Of a stretch of DNA of 54,469 nucleotides, positions 7,480-16,351 are shown one piece after another (position 1 is the first letter of the stretch; each line of letters begins with the position of its first letter). A program made the position numbers and the translations under genes. Location of the stretch: NCBI GenBank assembly GCA_028820405.1, contig JAPPJI010000002.1:1-54469 (forward strand). Reading direction: 5' to 3'. Below the pieces are notes generated by a model that made no database searches, had not been told where the DNA came from, and saw only the letters and a list, made by a program, of their open reading frames with translations. The stretch comes from Candidatus Kaiserbacteria bacterium (GTDB lineage: Bacteria; Patescibacteriota; Minisyncoccia; Phycocordibacterales; JABAAK01).

Positions 7480-9564
7480 CTACGGAGTCGGTGCCTTATC
7501 GACAAGCTGCAATCCGGTGAGACGAAGGATGTCGTAGGATAACCCGCTCGCGGGTATTCTGTATCGTTCAACATGATCACTGCCGCAGAGTGTTCCTGTT
7601 GTGCCGTACGCATACCCCGCACGATTGCTACCTGACTCTGTCAGCAGGTACACTTCCGATATTGACCCGCTGCTCTGATTGATTGACCTCCCCAGCAGCA
7701 CAAGAGCCTTGTCAAGATTATTGATAGACGGCGGCTGTTTCGACAGGAAGAAGAGTTGTGCCTGCTGCTTCACGCTGCCGACATCCCGCACCGTTGTGCC
7801 GCAGAGGAGCCGCTTATTTTTTTCATACACCGTTGCAACAGGTCTGTTTGCTCCGCCCCTGGTCAGTGCGAAAAAAACCATCCGCCCCCGGTCAGAAAGT
7901 CCGATTGCGTTTATGTCGTAGGCATACCTTCCCTTTTCTCCCACAAGGTATGAGAAGCGAATTAAACTGTCTTCATTGTTCACCCCGCCGCCTTTTTTGG
8001 TAACTGTCTTTTCAATTGCAAACGTCAGAGCCCGCGGTACGATTGGATATTTGAACACTGAACAAAACTTTTTACCGTCCTTGCAGGGGAAATAGATGAA
8101 CTGCTTACTCAAACCCGCTGTTCCTTGCGGCCGCGCCTCAGCCAACCCTTTTACTATATCTCTCGCTATGCTCTGTGTTGACCGCTCTGCACCGGTAAAC
8201 TCATACTCCCACGACACCCTGTCCCCTATGACAAATAGTCGCATCGCACTACCCGTCTGGTACCAGATAAGCGTGTAGTCGGCACTGAGCTGTATGCGAC
8301 TGATCTGTGACAGCGATAAGTTATTAAGTCCTGACAGTCCGTGTCTGTATGTGCCTGAAGCGGGAATAATCTGCCTGCATCGATCATTCCGACGGGGAGC
8401 AAAGGCTGAACAGGACCCTGACAGATCTGACGCACCGATGTCTTCTGTGTTAAAAATCCGCAACTTCTTTGAGCCCCCCTGCGTGTATAAAGCAAAAACA
8501 GATCCGTCACCATTGTTACTGTCAAACTGATGAATCTGATTATCACCACTGTTGCTATTCAGGATAACTTCGGCACTGGTGCCGTCCACTTTGTATAAAC
8601 TGCCGTCCCGATCAACTGCATAGAGACGGGATCCGGCCGGATATATTGTCTCAATGTTCACGGGATCATTGAGACAACCGCGACAGGTGTCGCTATTTTT
8701 TTTGCCGACAACACGGGTGACAGAGCTCTGTATTGTTGATATCGGCACCAACTTCTCTGTTATTGACCCTGAAGCCGCTGTTGCGGAAAAAATTGTTCTC
8801 ACTGTCGAAATCGGAAGATGATACAGCAGACCATTTTCAGCGAGTATGTAGAGACCTTGGTTTGTGATCTCAGCGGCAATCGGATTGGCGGTGTTCTGAC
8901 ACTGCTTTGCACGCACCGTCGCACCCGAATCATCCACACAGTTACCGGAATCATTGTAGATAAAATAGGAGAGTGACGCTCCTCCCTGGTCATCACCGGA
9001 TCCGACGCGAAGCAGTGAGAGCACGCCCTCATCAGGCCGAAAGACGCGACGGGTCACCTGTGTCGGAAACTCAATACTTTTCTTTTTGCCGTCTACGGTG
9101 TACGACGCACGGACCGTCATCTTAACATGCGACGGATCAGCACTGCTGTTTATGACAAACGAAAGACCGGCAATATCAACTGCCGTGTCGGTGAGCGGTG
9201 TCCATGGGTCACCGCTCAGACACCTGCTTGGATTTGCGTCAACCACCTGCACTGACTTCTCAACCCGATTCTCCACACCGTTATACCGTATCTTCACCCG
9301 ACGATTCAGCTGGTCGGTGAGTGTAATACATACACACGTATTCCCGGTCTTTCCGCCGCACGCATAATCCGTACCGAATGATATGTCCCGCGACATATCA
9401 GCGATGAGAAACCGAATTGAGTTTAACGCATTCCGCTCACTTTGTGAAAAAATCTGCTGCTGGATAAACGAGGTAAATATGGTAAGGAGTGAGATGATGA
9501 CAACACTGACAAGCGACACCGCCACCATTAGTTCAATGAGGGTAAACCCGCCAGTTTGTCGCAT
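7480..9564 (-). CDS. large pilin-like protein with type III N-terminus
   Basis: 694 residues. The class III signal (MRQTG|GFTLIELMVAVSLV) with Glu5 of the mature chain and a long hydrophobic helix marks a pilin or pseudopilin. Most minor pilins are 150-250 residues; here about 600 residues follow. They contain several Cys pairs (CGGKTGNTCVC, CVDDSG, CRGC, CSAF, CRQI, CKDGKKFC) and repeated hydrophobic-aromatic beta-strand patterns such as GLYILAENGLLYHL and GSLYKVDG, which resemble propeller blades. It could be a tip adhesin (PilY1-like in logic). The propeller is inference. Confidence 0.85.
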   Translation of the reverse strand: MRQTGGFTLIELMVAVSLVSVVIISLLTIFTSFIQQQIFSQSERNALNSIRFLIADMSRDISFGTDYACGGKTGNTCVCITLTDQLNRRVKIRYNGVENRVEKSVQVVDANPSRCLSGDPWTPLTDTAVDIAGLSFVINSSADPSHVKMTVRASYTVDGKKKSIEFPTQVTRRVFRPDEGVLSLLRVGSGDDQGGASLSYFIYNDSGNCVDDSGATVRAKQCQNTANPIAAEITNQGLYILAENGLLYHLPISTVRTIFSATAASGSITEKLVPISTIQSSVTRVVGKKNSDTCRGCLNDPVNIETIYPAGSRLYAVDRDGSLYKVDGTSAEVILNSNSGDNQIHQFDSNNGDGSVFALYTQGGSKKLRIFNTEDIGASDLSGSCSAFAPRRNDRCRQIIPASGTYRHGLSGLNNLSLSQISRIQLSADYTLIWYQTGSAMRLFVIGDRVSWEYEFTGAERSTQSIARDIVKGLAEARPQGTAGLSKQFIYFPCKDGKKFCSVFKYPIVPRALTFAIEKTVTKKGGGVNNEDSLIRFSYLVGEKGRYAYDINAIGLSDRGRMVFFALTRGGANRPVATVYEKNKRLLCGTTVRDVGSVKQQAQLFFLSKQPPSINNLDKALVLLGRSINQSSGSISEVYLLTESGSNRAGYAYGTTGTLCGSDHVERYRIPASGLSYDILRLTGLQLVDKAPTP

Positions 9565-9579
9565 AACTTTACTGTACCA

Positions 9580-10404
9580 CTACCTACAACCGCTACCGCT
9601 GTCATCTGCCTGCATGCTGACGAGTCCTGTTTTGTACACATCAACACTTTTTTTATTCCCCTCAGGGTTAATGAAGACAATACGAACTCCTTCGTAGGTA
9701 CTTGATGTCAATGAACTCGGTCCGTTCGGCTCGGTGTATTGATAGCGATGTGTTCCGTCGGCAGCGACACCGACCACATTTGCCGACACCTCACGTGTCG
9801 GCTGCTCAATAGTCAAAAGAATATCAAAATTATTCTTTGCAACGACAGAGGTGCGGTACCCTGCACTGGTCGGGTCAGGCTCAGAACAGAGGATTGCGGT
9901 GGTACAGCTTGTGTCATCACCTCCCTGCCCGGAAAGACCGATTTTTTTCCTCGTGTATCGAGGGGTGGTGGTAACGTCAATGAAGCAGACATCAGTGAGG
10001 AACCGCTCATTCACCGGAGACAGTGTCTCCACGTTGCCGGGGACCGGTCGCTTCCTTGCAAAGTCAAAGTTGTTTGACGCATCTGCAGTGTCACTCGCAA
10101 ACCCGGCAAATGCTCCCGGCACCTTTTCAAGACGGATAGAGCGGAACAGACCGTCTCGCACACGGATGCGAACTACCTGAAAACCTCTTGTCGGCAAAAT
10201 GCTGTCTGATGAAAGAACTTCGGAAGACTGAGAAAAATCCTGTGCGAGCTGCACGTACTCAAGCACCTCAGCCGCCCGAAGATGGAGTGCCGACTGACTG
10301 GTAAATGCCCGGTGGCTGAGCACCGAGGCTGATGCAAGAACGGCAACAATTGCGATGGTGATAACCATCTCAACAAGGGAAAACCCGCGAATTAATGAGG
10401 GCAT
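9580..10404 (-). CDS. minor pilin-like protein
   Basis: 274 residues with the prepilin cleavage motif RG|FSLVEMVITIAIVAVLASA and Glu5. A soluble domain follows with cysteines near CFID, CTTAILC and the C-terminal SGCR, suggesting disulfides in the exported part. It lies 21 bp after the major pilin-like gene and 15 bp before the large pilin-like gene. Probably a minor pilin or pseudopilin assembled with its neighbours. Confidence 0.85.
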   Translation of the reverse strand: MPSLIRGFSLVEMVITIAIVAVLASASVLSHRAFTSQSALHLRAAEVLEYVQLAQDFSQSSEVLSSDSILPTRGFQVVRIRVRDGLFRSIRLEKVPGAFAGFASDTADASNNFDFARKRPVPGNVETLSPVNERFLTDVCFIDVTTTPRYTRKKIGLSGQGGDDTSCTTAILCSEPDPTSAGYRTSVVAKNNFDILLTIEQPTREVSANVVGVAADGTHRYQYTEPNGPSSLTSSTYEGVRIVFINPEGNKKSVDVYKTGLVSMQADDSGSGCR

Positions 10405-10425
10405 ATACCATCAGTATGGCACGCC

Positions 10426-10950
10426 CTAGTTATCGCACTTGTAATTTGACCCGGTGAGAGAAAACCCGGTACCGCCGCCGCCGGTCGCACTTGGCGCGGA
10501 GGTAAAGTCAACACGACCGAGATAGCCGTCATCATCAGTACAGAAAATGTCACCGGTTGTTGCGTTCGCACTTACGTTATTATACGTACTCAACACTCCC
10601 CACACGACCCACTCCGCCCCGCTTGATGCACAGCAAAGCTTATTATCATTGTCCGAATCATACTCGTTACCCCCACACGTAGCTGAACCGTTCCATTTTT
10701 TGAGATAGTCACTTCCGCCGCGGATTTTTCCATGCAGGTGGTTGCACAACGCACTTCCTGAAAGTGATCCTTCAAGCATCTTTGACACTGCAGGTGCCCG
10801 CAGTGAAGCGACGCTGAGTTTAATACTTGCATCTGCAGCCTTGTCAGTTTCGCCACCGAGCTGCACAAGAACCGTACCGGCAATAATACCGATAATGGCA
10901 ATAACGATGAGGAGTTCAATGAGGGTAAATCCTGAATGACCTGTGTTCAT
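10426..10950 (-). CDS. type IV pilin-like protein, probable major subunit
   Basis: 174 residues, the usual major-pilin size. The prepilin motif [20 protein letters not shown] is followed by a conserved helix. The globular domain has six cysteines (CNH, CGG, LCCA, FCTDD, YKCDN) and a Gly-rich loop near the C-terminus. It is first in the four-gene operon ending in the prepilin peptidase. A TATTAT-type box ends about 8 nt before the ATG. Confidence 0.9.
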   Translation of the reverse strand: MNTGHSGFTLIELLIVIAIIGIIAGTVLVQLGGETDKAADASIKLSVASLRAPAVSKMLEGSLSGSALCNHLHGKIRGGSDYLKKWNGSATCGGNEYDSDNDNKLCCASSGAEWVVWGVLSTYNNVSANATTGDIFCTDDDGYLGRVDFTSAPSATGGGGTGFSLTGSNYKCDN

Positions 10951-11009
10951 TACTTTTCATAATACTATTCTTTCGTCAGTACGAACGATGTTCGTGGAAA
11001 ATGCCACGA

Positions 11010-13373
11010 TCACACGTAACTGATGATCTTGTTCGGAACAAATACACGAACCGTGCGTCCGGAAACTCGTTCTGACAGAGCATCATGCTTTGCAATTAAC
11101 GCAACCACTGCTTCCTGTGAGGCATCACGAGGTACCGACACAACACCGCGAACTTTCCCCTGCACCTGCACTGCAACTTCCACCTCACCTTGCTTTGCAA
11201 TATCTTGATCGCCGACAGGAAACGATTCGGTGTGTATGGATCCTTTCTTGCCAAGAAATGACCACACTTCTTCTGTGAGAAATGGGGCAAACGGAGCGAG
11301 AAGTCGGAGCAACACACAGTATGCCTCCTGCGGAATCTGTTTTTGCAGAGCATTTGAAAAAACCATAAGTGCCGACACCCCTGTGTTGTACTTCCCGGAC
11401 TCAATGGATTCGGTAACAGCGATTGCTGTCTGGTGTTGCACTTTCAGCAGACTGCCTTGCACCGGGTCGTCTGAAAGACGATCCTTCATTGCGTACACCC
11501 GTTCAAGAAACCGACGTGCACCGGCAATCTGATTGCCATCCCATGCGACCGTCTGGTTGAACGGTGCCATTTGCATAAGGTAGAGGCGGAGGGCATCAGA
11601 GCCGACGGTGTCAGCAATCTTGACCGGATCAACGACGTTACCTGCACGCTTACTCATCTTTCCGCCGCCTTCAGCCTGAACAATACCGACCGTTCGCAGC
11701 ACGCTATACGGCTCATCCGTGCCCACAACACCGAGGTCATACAGTACCTTTTGCCAGAACCGTGCGTAGATAAGGTGACGGGTTGCATGCTCCATCCCGC
11801 CGATATACCGGTCAACCGGCATCCAATAGCGCTCCTTCTCTTTATCAACAAGTGCGTGATCGTTATGCGGGTCAATGTACCGAAGATGATACCACGATGA
11901 CCCAGCCCACTGCGGCATCGTGTTCGTTTCCCGCTTCCCCGGTCCGCCACAGACCGGGCAGGTTGTGTTCACCCACGAATCAATAGCAGCAAGCGGAGAT
12001 TCTCCTGTACCGGACGGCTCATACGAGGCAACCTCAGGCAAGAGAACGGGCAAATCTTCGTCCGGCACCGGCACCACACCACACACGCTGCAGTGGATAA
12101 GCGGTATCGGCTCACCCCAGTATCGCTGCCTCGCAAAAACCCAATCCTGCAGTCGATAGGTCACCATACGCTCACCGCCGGCATCAGCCGCAATACCGTC
12201 CTTTGCTTCTTCGAACAGCACACCATCATATGATCCAGAGTGCATGAGGCGGGCATCATCTGCCACATCGACAATCGGAAGGTCGTCGTCACCTTCGATG
12301 ACCTGAACAACAGGTAATTTTTGCAGTGAGGCGAAGGCGAAGTCTCGATCATCATGCGCAGGGCAGCCAAAAATAGCCCCTGTCCCGTGTCCTGCCAACA
12401 CGTAATCGGCGATAAATATCGGCACCTCACTATTCGTTATCGGATGTTTTGCAACAATTCCTTCTAACCTGACACCGGTTATCTCTTTCTCCCGCTCGTG
12501 CACCTTCAACACCTCTGACTGCTTACAGTACGCCGCTACCGCATCCTTGTTCTCTGCATCCTTAAGAAGTGCTTGCAGGTGATCGCTTTCCGGCGAAATT
12601 GCGACAAAGGAACAACCGAACAGTGTTTCCGGTCTGGTGGTAAAGACAGAGATGGTGTAGTCACACGACGGCACGGCAAACGGGATGCGGTATCCTTCAC
12701 TGCGACCGATCCAGTTTCTTTGCACTTCCTTCGCGTACTCTGACCACCCGTCCAGCGTTTCCAAACCGTCAAGGAGACGATCCGCATAGTCAGTAATTTT
12801 TAACATCCATTGCCGAATCGGCTTTTTCTCAATCGCTGATCCGCACCGTTCACATCGACCACCTTCAAGATCTTCGTTCGCCAACCCCGTCTTACACGAC
12901 GGGCACCAATTAACCGGCTCATGTGACTCATAGGCGAGCCTTTTTTCAAACAGGCGGAGAAATATCCACTGTGTCCATTTGTAGTACGCAGGGTCTGTTG
13001 TGGCAATTTCCCTATCCCAGTCGTAGGAGAGTCCGAGTCGCATGCACTGTTCTTTGAACACGGCAATGTTTTCTTCTGTCGTCTCTTTCGGATGTTTCTT
13101 GTTCTTCAGTGCATACCCTTCCGCCGGCAGTCCAAACGCGTCCCATCCCATCGGGTGCAGGGTGTGAAATCCCTGCATACGCTTCATGCGTGCGTAAATA
13201 TCGGCACCAACATAGGTGCGTGCATGACCGATATGCAAACCGGACCCTGACGGATACGGAAACATAGCAAGGACGTAACACTTGCTCCCGTCTGTCTGGT
13301 CCTCAGTCCGATAGGTATTGTCTTTCTCCCACTGCAATGACCACCGACGCTCAATATCCTTGTGATCATACAT
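11010..13373 (-). CDS. leuS: leucyl-tRNA synthetase
   Basis: 787-residue class I synthetase charging tRNA-Leu. The HIGH motif is in PYPSGSGLHIGHARTY (about 40) and the KMSKR signature is in GGGKMSKRAGN (about 575). An insertion carrying the editing domain (T-rich FTTRPETLFG at about 247) lies between. CxxC zinc-type pairs (CPSC, CERC; CSVC, CPVC) are kept. A TATACT box at 13380-13385 ends exactly 6 nt before the ATG, inside the 15-bp gap after ychF. It should therefore have its own leaderless promoter as well as operon read-through. Confidence 0.97.
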   Translation of the reverse strand: MYDHKDIERRWSLQWEKDNTYRTEDQTDGSKCYVLAMFPYPSGSGLHIGHARTYVGADIYARMKRMQGFHTLHPMGWDAFGLPAEGYALKNKKHPKETTEENIAVFKEQCMRLGLSYDWDREIATTDPAYYKWTQWIFLRLFEKRLAYESHEPVNWCPSCKTGLANEDLEGGRCERCGSAIEKKPIRQWMLKITDYADRLLDGLETLDGWSEYAKEVQRNWIGRSEGYRIPFAVPSCDYTISVFTTRPETLFGCSFVAISPESDHLQALLKDAENKDAVAAYCKQSEVLKVHEREKEITGVRLEGIVAKHPITNSEVPIFIADYVLAGHGTGAIFGCPAHDDRDFAFASLQKLPVVQVIEGDDDLPIVDVADDARLMHSGSYDGVLFEEAKDGIAADAGGERMVTYRLQDWVFARQRYWGEPIPLIHCSVCGVVPVPDEDLPVLLPEVASYEPSGTGESPLAAIDSWVNTTCPVCGGPGKRETNTMPQWAGSSWYHLRYIDPHNDHALVDKEKERYWMPVDRYIGGMEHATRHLIYARFWQKVLYDLGVVGTDEPYSVLRTVGIVQAEGGGKMSKRAGNVVDPVKIADTVGSDALRLYLMQMAPFNQTVAWDGNQIAGARRFLERVYAMKDRLSDDPVQGSLLKVQHQTAIAVTESIESGKYNTGVSALMVFSNALQKQIPQEAYCVLLRLLAPFAPFLTEEVWSFLGKKGSIHTESFPVGDQDIAKQGEVEVAVQVQGKVRGVVSVPRDASQEAVVALIAKHDALSERVSGRTVRVFVPNKIISYV

Positions 13374-13379
13374 ATCGCC

Positions 13380-13385
13380 AGTATA
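13380..13385 (-). promoter_or_regulatory. -10 box of leuS
   Basis: TATACT on the minus strand ends 6 nt before the leuS ATG and only 4 nt before the ychF stop codon. No Shine-Dalgarno is present, indicating an internal promoter giving a leaderless leuS transcript. Confidence 0.7.
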
Positions 13386-13388
13386 TCA

Positions 13389-14471
13389 CTACCCCACTCG
13401 AAACGTGATGACATCGCCGTCCTGCACAACGTAGGTTTTCCCTTCAACACGAAGTACTCCCTCTTCACGAGCCTTCGCGTAGGAACCGGTGCGGGACAGG
13501 TCATCATACGAGACAACTTCGGCACGGATAAAATTTGTTTCAAAGTCCGAATGGATGGCTCTCCCTGCACGCGGTGCATATGAGTCTTTCGGAATCGTCC
13601 ATGCCCGTGTCTCTTTTTCGCCGGTGGTAAAGAAAGATATGAGACCGAGTGTTTGGTATGCCGCCTTAATAACAGCAGTGAGACCGTCCCCTTCTACCGA
13701 CAGCTCGCCCCGCAACGTGTCAGACTCTTCAATTGAAACGTGAGCAAGTTCCTGTTCGGCGAGGACTGATACAGCAATGGCAACACGCTTTTTTTCTGCC
13801 GCATACGCCTGGACCGATGCAACCGACTCCTTGTCGTAGTTGTCCCCGATATTACACGCATAGAGTACCGGCTTGTTGGTAAGAAAGGTGCATGATCGAA
13901 GGAGGTCTTCCTCTTCGTGCCGAAATGTTTGCAGTGAAAGCGGCACTCCCTCTTTAATCTGTTGCACAACACGATCGAGAAGCACGACCCGATCCTTTGC
14001 CTCCGGATCCTGTTTCTTCGCTTCCTGCACTGCCCGCTCATGGTGTGCTTCCGCTGTTTTTAAATCTGCGAGCAGGAGCTCGGTCTCAATAACATCAATG
14101 TCACGAATCGGATCAACATCGCCGTCAACATGCACAACATTATCATCTTTGAAACAACGAACGAGATGCATGATCGCGTCAACACCACGAATGTGCTCAA
14201 GGAACTCATTTCCGAGTCCTTCACCTTTTGACGCTCCCTTCACTAAACCGGCGATGTCGACAAACTCAACCGTTGCCGGAATTGTTTGCTTTGACCTGCT
14301 CATCGTTGCAAGGGCGAACAGCCGATCGTCCGGCACCGGAACCACACCGACTGACGGATCAATGGTGCAGAACGGAAAGTTTTCTGACGGTACCGCTTTT
14401 TTTGTCAGTGCATTGAATAACGTGCTCTTCCCAACATTCGGCAGTCCGACAATACCAATCCCGATACTCAT
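13389..14471 (-). CDS. ychF: Obg-family GTPase/ATPase YchF (OLA1)
   Basis: About 360 residues. The P-loop is GLPNVGKSTLF at the N-terminus and the G3 motif is DIAGLVKGASKGEGLGN. The G4 position reads CNIGD instead of NKxD, the usual YchF deviation that allows ATP binding. A coiled-coil insertion (about 135-180) and a C-terminal TGS domain (ARAIHSDFETNFIRAE) complete the family layout. It is a ribosome-associated regulator of translation and stress. The ATG at 14471 follows AGAAGGTG, so it has a usable Shine-Dalgarno. Confidence 0.95.
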   Translation of the reverse strand: MSIGIGIVGLPNVGKSTLFNALTKKAVPSENFPFCTIDPSVGVVPVPDDRLFALATMSRSKQTIPATVEFVDIAGLVKGASKGEGLGNEFLEHIRGVDAIMHLVRCFKDDNVVHVDGDVDPIRDIDVIETELLLADLKTAEAHHERAVQEAKKQDPEAKDRVVLLDRVVQQIKEGVPLSLQTFRHEEEDLLRSCTFLTNKPVLYACNIGDNYDKESVASVQAYAAEKKRVAIAVSVLAEQELAHVSIEESDTLRGELSVEGDGLTAVIKAAYQTLGLISFFTTGEKETRAWTIPKDSYAPRAGRAIHSDFETNFIRAEVVSYDDLSRTGSYAKAREEGVLRVEGKTYVVQDGDVITFRVG

Positions 14472-14480
14472 CACCTTCTG

Positions 14481-15068
14481 TTACCGTACCTCACGAGCCG
14501 CAATTGCCCGCACTTTCTGCAACCATCGCTTCCGCATCTTCTCTGTTGATGAACGGGACGGACCAAAACACTGTGTCCGAACCGGCCGCACACCGCAGAT
14601 CCGAAGGACACCGTGAGAGAGCTCGTTCGTGTATGAACCGATGAGAAGCCGAAGGACGAGCGGATGGGTCGATCCGACAACATTAATTACCCGTGCACTC
14701 TTCCCCTTCAAGAGCGGGGTAAATCGATTATTGACGAATTTGAACGCAAACCCGGGGAGAAACGATCGGTCAAACACACCTTTCATCTTTGCCGGCATTG
14801 TGTTCCACCAGTTCGGGTATATGAAAACAAGATGGTCTGCCCAGGTAACCGCTTCTTGAAATGCAACGAGGTCCGGCTCTAATTCTTGAATCACATCGTA
14901 GCCTTGGTGCAGTGCGGGATCAAAATCCATCTCATCAATATTAAATCGACGGACCGCAGCACCGGACGCACGGGCAGATTCTTCGTATGCATCACCGCAC
15001 GCATAGGAAAACGATGTTTTTACCGGATTTGCAACGAGGATAACAATTTTTTTCGTCTGTTTTTCCAT
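14481..15068 (-). CDS. NAD(P)H dehydrogenase (quinone)-like flavoprotein
   Basis: 195 residues of flavodoxin-like fold, close in pattern to the NQO1/MdaB/YwrO family (PF02525). The flavin phosphate loop is ANPVKTSFSYA and the family signature FIYPNWWNTMPAKMKG is at about 95-110. It would reduce quinones or other electrophiles by two electrons in the cytoplasm. It lies 3 bp downstream of the membrane protein at 15072 and 9 bp upstream of ychF, in one operon. Confidence 0.88.
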   Translation of the reverse strand: MEKQTKKIVILVANPVKTSFSYACGDAYEESARASGAAVRRFNIDEMDFDPALHQGYDVIQELEPDLVAFQEAVTWADHLVFIYPNWWNTMPAKMKGVFDRSFLPGFAFKFVNNRFTPLLKGKSARVINVVGSTHPLVLRLLIGSYTNELSHGVLRICGVRPVRTQCFGPSRSSTEKMRKRWLQKVRAIAAREVR

Positions 15069-15071
15069 AGG

Positions 15072-15584
15072 TTATTCCGGAAGCGGTCGCACCGAGGACC
15101 GGAGCATCACAAAGACCGCCTGCATCAGTGCAACGGTCGCAACGTACCAAAGTATCGGCTCAACAACGGTAACCGGCGGTATGTACGATGCGTAGATATG
15201 GTACCCGGCAAAGAAGTACCAACCTGCAACCGTGACCGGTGCCGCATAGACAACGGGAAATTGTTTCTTGTGCATGCCGTACGCCACCACCGCATTGATT
15301 GCGAGAATGAGTGCCTTGATACCGTACTCAACATTCGCTTCCATAACACCGTCTAAGACACCGGAGATAAGGAGTGAGAGGGCGACAAAGATGATGGCAA
15401 AGATGTGAAAGAGACGGATAACGGTGTAGAAGAGCTTGGTAACCGCACTTGCACCTTCGTCCCACCGCCTCTTGTACCGAAGATTCACGGCGTAGAGGAG
15501 CACCGCAACGGTGGAAGACCCGAGCAACACGCTGACGATAATGTGCTCAATGACGGTGGTGAGGAGTGTTACAGTTACCTCCAT
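15072..15584 (-). CDS. five-helix membrane protein
   Basis: About 170 residues with roughly five hydrophobic segments. No certain family; the pattern of conserved His in membrane helices (EHIIVSVLL, RLFHIFAI, YGMHKK) recalls haem- or copper-linked small membrane proteins, but this is weak. A TTG at 15590 overlaps the preceding stop; the ATG at 15584 is preferred. Position between a quinone-reductase-like enzyme and a small helical protein suggests a shared operon and possibly a redox role (inference). Confidence 0.7.
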   Translation of the reverse strand: MEVTVTLLTTVIEHIIVSVLLGSSTVAVLLYAVNLRYKRRWDEGASAVTKLFYTVIRLFHIFAIIFVALSLLISGVLDGVMEANVEYGIKALILAINAVVAYGMHKKQFPVVYAAPVTVAGWYFFAGYHIYASYIPPVTVVEPILWYVATVALMQAVFVMLRSSVRPLPE

Positions 15585-15586
15585 AC

Positions 15587-15826
15587 TCAACGCTGTATTT
15601 TCTGAACAAGAGCCTGCATTTCTGACTGGTACTTCTTCATAACAGACATGGTCGCCAGCATTTCATCCTGCCCTCCCTTTTTCTTCTCCTGCACCTCCTT
15701 GGCTATTTTTTCGAACAATTCAGGGTTTTCCTCAAACATCTGCATGAACACTTCCCGCTGCTGTGCAGGAACCTGCTTCATCTGGCGTTCAATAGCCTTT
15801 CGGACAAGAAAACTTTTAACTCCCAT
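15587..15826 (-). CDS. small helical protein
   Basis: 79 residues, entirely helical and charged (FEENPELFEKIAKEVQEKKKGG), with no membrane segment. No family was recognised. It is first gene of the operon running through ychF to leuS. TATACT (15842-15847) lies 15 nt before the ATG with a weak AAGAAAG between, so it has a short leader. The region is shared divergently with the tRNA-Ala promoter. Confidence 0.65.
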   Translation of the reverse strand: MGVKSFLVRKAIERQMKQVPAQQREVFMQMFEENPELFEKIAKEVQEKKKGGQDEMLATMSVMKKYQSEMQALVQKIQR

Positions 15827-15875
15827 ACTTTCTTGCGTTTTAGTATACCATGTTCCTTTTCCCTTTTTGACTTGA

Positions 15876-15881
15876 TATACT
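15876..15881 (+). promoter_or_regulatory. -10 box of tRNA-Ala
   Basis: TATACT ends 9 nt before the first base of tRNA-Ala. With normal start-site spacing the primary transcript would begin within 1-3 nt of the mature tRNA end. Confidence 0.65.
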
Positions 15882-15890
15882 GTTTCCGTT

Positions 15891-15968
15891 GGGCCCGTAG
15901 CTCAGTTGGCTTAGAGCACCGGTTTTGCACTCCGGAGGTCGCAGGTTCGAGCCCTGTCGGGTCCACCA
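15891..15968 (+). tRNA. tRNA-Ala (TGC)
   Basis: The acceptor GGGCCCG pairs with CGGGTCC including the G3-U70 wobble that defines tRNA-Ala. The anticodon loop TTTGCAC gives TGC. It is the only tRNA in the window with CCA encoded (15966-15968). The 3' end lies 38 nt before an inverted-repeat arm that bounds an accessory island, a typical setting for integration next to a tRNA gene. Confidence 0.95.
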
Positions 15969-16005
15969 GATAGTACAAGAGGGACACACTCGCTATCGCT
16001 CGTGT

Positions 16006-16036
16006 GTGGTCTCAAGCGATTGCGTTGGAACTCAAA
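16006..16036 (+). repeat. left arm of 31-nt imperfect inverted repeat
   Basis: The reverse complement of this 31-mer matches 20211-20241 at 27 of 31 positions. Invariant blocks are TTTGAGTTC, GCAATC and CTTGAGACCAC. The pair brackets the 4.2-kb restriction-modification island, just downstream of tRNA-Ala. Confidence 0.75.
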
Positions 16037-16089
16037 AGTACAACAAGGAGCAAGCGGAGCCAGTGAAGGAGATATAGGAGATTGTAGAG

Positions 16090-16308
16090 GTGTGCGAAGA
16101 TCACAACCCTGATGGTGTGTGTGACGTAGACAGCTGTACCTCGTGTAGTTTGTTCGACAAGAGTTCTGACGTCGGTGAGTGTGGGGGAAGGTACGAACAT
16201 TTTGGGAAGAATGTGTGGGCTGAAACGAATTATATTTGCTTGCCACATACTGTGAGAGAGGAGTTAGAGGAACTGATCGTACCGGAGAGTTACAAAACGG
16301 AGGAGTGA
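16090..16308 (+). CDS. possible small cysteine-rich protein
   Basis: A 72-residue frame beginning with GTG, with a purine-rich GGAG 12-15 nt upstream. It has seven cysteines in spacing that could bind a metal (CEDHNPDGVCDVDSCTSC) and a normal-looking acidic C-terminus. No family was recognised and there are no homologues elsewhere in the window. It converges on the DUF262 gene inside the island. It may be a chance frame. Confidence 0.3.
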   Translation: MCEDHNPDGVCDVDSCTSCSLFDKSSDVGECGGRYEHFGKNVWAETNYICLPHTVREELEELIVPESYKTEE

Positions 16309-16351
16309 AACCTTCAGATTGTCCACAGAATTAATCTTGAAACTATCTATC

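Noticed and set aside
13873-14616. Long Ser/Thr/Arg-rich frame opposite ychF
   Set aside because: Shadow frame of a clear GTPase gene.
15911-16246. Open frame antisense to tRNA-Ala (reads ...PDRARTCDLRSAKPVL)
   Set aside because: A well-known false gene type produced by the minus strand of a tRNA gene; no protein-like features.
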